8,514 bases of DNA, taken from CALBZE01 sp036381255 (GTDB lineage: Bacteria; Gemmatimonadota; Gemmatimonadetes; Longimicrobiales; RSA9). Positions 6,481 to 8,514 of the stretch are shown one piece after another. The translations under genes and the position numbers were made by a program. Position 1 is the stretch's first letter. Every line of letters starts with the position of its first letter. The notes below the pieces were generated by a model. The model had not been told where the DNA came from. It searched no databases and saw nothing but the letters and a program-made list of their open reading frames with translations. The stretch covers positions 1-8,514 of the forward strand of contig DASVDG010000093.1 in assembly GCA_036381255.1 (NCBI GenBank). Reading direction: 5' to 3'.

Positions 6481-6600
6481 GCGACCGGCGGCGGCCGGCG
6501 GCGGCCAGTCGCGGCCGGTGGCGGCCGGCGGCGTCCGGACGGGACCGGCAGTGACTGGCGGCGACTTGCGGCGACCGGTGGCGCCCGGTGGCGCCCGGTG
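6481..6600. repeat. Tandem array of about twelve 10-bp units, consensus GCGNCCGGYG
   Basis: Twelve consecutive 10-bp units are visible. Most start GCG and carry CCGG at the fifth to eighth positions, for example GCGACCGGCG, GCGGCCGGTG and GCGCCCGGTG. The last two units are identical. The units at 6501, 6531-6560 and 6561 are more diverged, and a degraded thirteenth (GCGATGTCGC) follows at 6601. The 10-bp period is close to one DNA helical turn, so the CCGG cores lie on one face of the helix. Confidence 0.85.
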
Positions 6601-6654
6601 GCGATGTCGCTGAGGACGCCCGCCGCCGCGACTCCGGCATCCGAGTGATGCGCG

Positions 6655-6687
6655 CCGGCTCCGCGCCGCCGCCCCGGCTCCGCGCCG
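6655..6687. repeat. 14-bp direct repeat upstream of the amidase
   Basis: CCGGCTCCGCGCCG occurs exactly at 6655-6668 and 6674-6687, separated by 5 bp. It lies about 50 bp before the amidase start, in a stretch with no other recognisable signal. Confidence 0.7.
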
Positions 6688-6739
6688 GTGCAACCCCCCA
6701 CTCCACCCGAGCCGACGGCTCCGTTCCCCGGGAGCGACC

Positions 6740-7917
6740 ATGCCCGACCCCGACCGCACGCTTCGCCTGCCGGAAGGCGAGTACTTCGCCGGCCCCTTCG
6801 CCAAGTCCGGGATCGCGCTGCACCACACCGTGGGCGGCAGCGCGAAGTCCACGTTCCAGTGGTGGCTCCGCGACCGCAACGCCGCCGGCGCCCGCCTCTA
6901 AGGTCGGCACCGCGTACATCATCGAGCGCGACGGCACGCTGTACGAGGTGTTCGACCCCGAGGGGTGGGCGTACCAGTTCGGGCTCCGCTGGCCCGTCGC
7001 CCGGAAGCTCCGCTTCGAGCAGCGCTTCATCGGCATCGAGATCGCGAGCGAGGGCGCCCTGGTCGAGAGCGACGGGCAACTGTACTGCTTCGACCGCATC
7101 TCCGACCGCACGCGCAAACCCGCCGCCGAGGCGTACGACCACGGCACCCCGTACCGCGGCTACCGTTACTTCGACCGCTACGAGGAGCCGCAGATCGAGA
7201 CGCTGATCGCGCTCGTGAACGAGCTCTGCGACCGCTTCGCCATCCCGCGCCGCATTCCGGACCGCTTCCTCGACTACTACGGCGAGCAGCTCGAGTCGAT
7301 CGAAGGGGTCAACGGCCACAACATGGTCCGCCCCGACAAGACGGACCCGCTCCCCGACCCCGCGTTCTGGCAGCGGGTCGTCGACGGCTGCGGCCTGACC
7401 CCCGTCTCCATCGGCGCGCCGCACGCCGCCGCGGTCCCGGTCGCCGCGGGGACGGCCGCCCCGGCCGCCGCGCACGCGGGCGCCGCCACGACCGGTGGGG
7501 CCGCCGCTGCGGCTGGCGCGGCACCCGTGACCGACGCGTACGGCCCGGCCGCCGCGGCCCGCGCCTCCGGCGCCTCCGGTGCGGCCGCGCGGGCGACCGC
7601 GCCGACCCCCGCGCCCGCCGCCGCGTCCGCCGCCGCGTCCGCCGCCACCCGCGACGTGGACATCGAGGCGCTGCACCGGCACAACGCGGAGCAGCTCAAC
7701 CGGATGAACGTCGCGGCCGCCGGCGTCGTGAGCGCGTTGCTGGACGAGCTCGAGCGCGCGGGCCGGCGCACGTACATCCGGCTCGACAACGCGGCGGAGC
7801 GGGGGCACACCGTCGACTACACGCTGGTCCGCGGCGACCGCGCCCTCGTCGCACGCGTCGCGCGCGCTGGGCTTCGCGAACGTGACCGATCGCCGACTGG
7901 AGGTGAGACGTGAGTAG
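6740..7917 (+). CDS. N-acetylmuramoyl-L-alanine amidase (Amidase_2 type), frameshifted
   Basis: This is a zinc amidase that cuts the bond between N-acetylmuramic acid and L-alanine in peptidoglycan. ATG 6740 has a GGGAG ribosome binding site. Frame one runs 53 codons and holds the first zinc ligand (GIALHHTVGG, His28/29), then meets TAA at 6899-6901. The rest (KVGTAYIIERDGTLYEVFDP onward) lies in the +1 frame and carries the other ligands: His at 7317 (NGHNMVRP) and Asp at 7344 (DKTDPLPD). Dropping one T near 6899 restores a clean join, ARLKVGTAY. An Ala/Pro-rich linker (about 7420-7655) connects to a C-terminal helix and a small strand-helix domain I cannot name. The frame ends at TGA 7911-7913, but codon usage after about 7866 fits the next frame, ending RALGFANVTDRRLEVRRE at TAG 7915-7917, so a second indel is likely. 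There is no signal peptide, as in phage endolysins. The stop overlaps the next gene. Pseudogene, sequence error and, less likely, recoding are all possible. Confidence 0.8.
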
Positions 7918-8514
7918 GAGCAAGCAGATCGCGATCGGCTTCGCGCTCGTCGTCGCCGTCGCGCTGTTCGCGGGGTTCCAGACCGCGCGGCTGTGGGCGC
8001 GCGCCGAGGTCGCGCGCGTCGAGGCCGAGGCCGAAGCGATCCGCGCCCAGCGCGACTCGATCCTGACCGCCACGGCGATCCGCGACAGCGTGCGCGCCAG
8101 CGTCGAACGCGCCGTCTCCGGCCTCTCCGCGGAAACACAGGAGCTGCGCCTCAAGATCGCCGCGATGGAGCAGGCCCGCGCGCAGGCGCAGCGCGACGTG
8201 TGGCTGCTCCGCACCTCCGACGACACGGAACGCGAGTTCCGCACCGCGTTCCCGGAGTTCGCCGACGCCATGCGCATGACCGAGCTGCGCCCCACGCCCG
8301 ATGCGCCCTCGCTCCGCTACCTCATGGTCCCCGCGAACTTCGCGCGCAGCTTCATCATCTACCGACGGAACAGCGAGGCGTACGAGGCGCAGCGCGACTC
8401 CCTCGCGAAGCTCGACGACCTGAACGGCCAGATCATCGCGCTCCAGGACTCGATCGCCACGCTGCTCGCCCTGAACGAGCAGGCGTTCCGCATGGGGTAC
8501 GACAGCGCGTACGC
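7910..8514 (+). CDS. Membrane-anchored coiled-coil protein, inner-spanin-like (3' partial)
   Basis: The frame runs from GTG 7910 to the window end (201 codons, no stop), so the protein is incomplete. A near-perfect Shine-Dalgarno, GGAGGTGA at 7899-7906, sets the start. That GTG overlaps the TGA ending the amidase frame. Residues 8-25 (AIGFALVVAVALFAGFQ) form a single membrane segment preceded by basic residues. Long Ala/Glu/Arg/Gln-rich heptad-like helices follow at about 28-100. A more globular stretch (about 101-150, EREFRTAFPEFADAMRMTEL ... RYLMVPANFARSFI) leads to a second coiled coil (about 150-195, YEAQRDSLAKLDDLNGQI). An N-terminal anchor plus periplasmic coiled coil next to an amidase resembles phage inner-spanin (Rz) proteins, although this one is already longer than typical Rz. 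I infer a phage-derived lysis role from architecture only; a general envelope coiled-coil protein is the alternative. Confidence 0.75.
   Translation, partial: MSRSKQIAIGFALVVAVALFAGFQTARLWARAEVARVEAEAEAIRAQRDSILTATAIRDSVRASVERAVSGLSAETQELRLKIAAMEQARAQAQRDVWLLRTSDDTEREFRTAFPEFADAMRMTELRPTPDAPSLRYLMVPANFARSFIIYRRNSEAYEAQRDSLAKLDDLNGQIIALQDSIATLLALNEQAFRMGYDSAY

Larger units (their letters stand above)
6319..6739. other. 421-bp non-coding, repeat-rich gap
   Basis: No coding frame here has the codon usage of its neighbours. The gap holds the 25-bp and 12-bp repeats at its left end, a palindrome within a candidate promoter at 6446-6474, the 10-bp tandem array at 6481-6600, and a 14-bp direct repeat at 6655-6687. 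I see no clear terminator for the metalloprotease and no sign of a transposon. Minus-strand frames running across it are artefacts of the absence of stops in the repeats. Confidence 0.7.

Noticed and set aside
6481..6600. CRISPR array
   Set aside because: The units are contiguous 10-mers without spacers and there are no cas genes.
3460..6879. Open minus-strand frame of 1139 codons opposite the metalloprotease
   Set aside because: It has no recognisable domain, is extremely Arg/Asp/Val-rich, and mirrors a plus-strand gene with intact catalytic motifs. Such long antisense frames are expected in very GC-rich coding DNA.
6893..6904. RF2-like programmed frameshift in the amidase
   Set aside because: The CTC-TAA-G site lacks the upstream Shine-Dalgarno-like stimulator, and re-pairing of the leucine tRNA one base on would be poor. 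An indel is simpler, so this is kept only as an alternative.
6351..8138. Open minus-strand frame of 595 codons across the gap and amidase
   Set aside because: It is low-complexity Arg/Gly/Ala sequence, partly encoded by the 10-bp repeats, with no domain, and it opposes the amidase.

Overview
The window is very GC-rich bacterial DNA, with G or C at nearly every third codon position. It encodes two predicted outer-membrane-type lipoproteins and a periplasmic Tat-exported enzyme with its membrane partner, so the host is a diderm. The gene content (MsrPQ, a DUF5117/DUF5118 zinc metalloprotease, a TPR lipoprotein) and a TTGTCC-N18-TATCTT promoter fit Gemmatimonadota or a similar soil lineage. That placement is an inference, not proven by the sequence.

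Layout. Positions 1-440 (+) hold the end of an unrecognised gene translationally coupled (GTGA overlap) to a 104-codon helical hypothetical gene, closed by a perfect 15-bp hairpin. Positions 574-2319 (-) hold the msrP-msrQ pair for periplasmic methionine sulfoxide repair. The 159-bp gap inside the pair is extremely G-rich on the transcript strand and carries two canonical G-quadruplex motifs, one over the msrQ ribosome binding site. A GGAAC-N18-GTT element upstream of msrP resembles thiol-oxidative-stress (SigR/SigH-type) promoters. Positions 2615-3571 (+) encode a TPR lipoprotein, and 3769-6318 (+) a large lipoprotein zinc metalloprotease with its own promoter, which abuts the terminator-like hairpin behind the TPR gene.

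Positions 6319-6739 form a 421-bp non-coding gap rich in repeats. It has a 25-bp duplication over the metalloprotease stop, a candidate promoter whose 17-bp spacer is almost entirely a perfect palindrome, and about twelve tandem 10-bp units (consensus GCGNCCGGYG). From 6740 to the end (+) lies a peptidoglycan amidase overlapping a membrane-anchored coiled-coil protein that runs off the window. The pair resembles an endolysin/inner-spanin lysis arrangement. The amidase is broken by a +1 frameshift between its zinc ligands and probably by a second near its C-terminus. A third frame break is suspected near position 40. Three suspected breaks in GC-rich tracts raise the possibility of sequence errors rather than gene decay.

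I found no tRNA, rRNA, CRISPR array, transposase or insertion sequence. The most interesting new observations are the G-quadruplex-rich msrP-msrQ spacer, the 10-bp helically phased array with the palindrome-spacer promoter upstream of the amidase, and the lysis-like pair itself.
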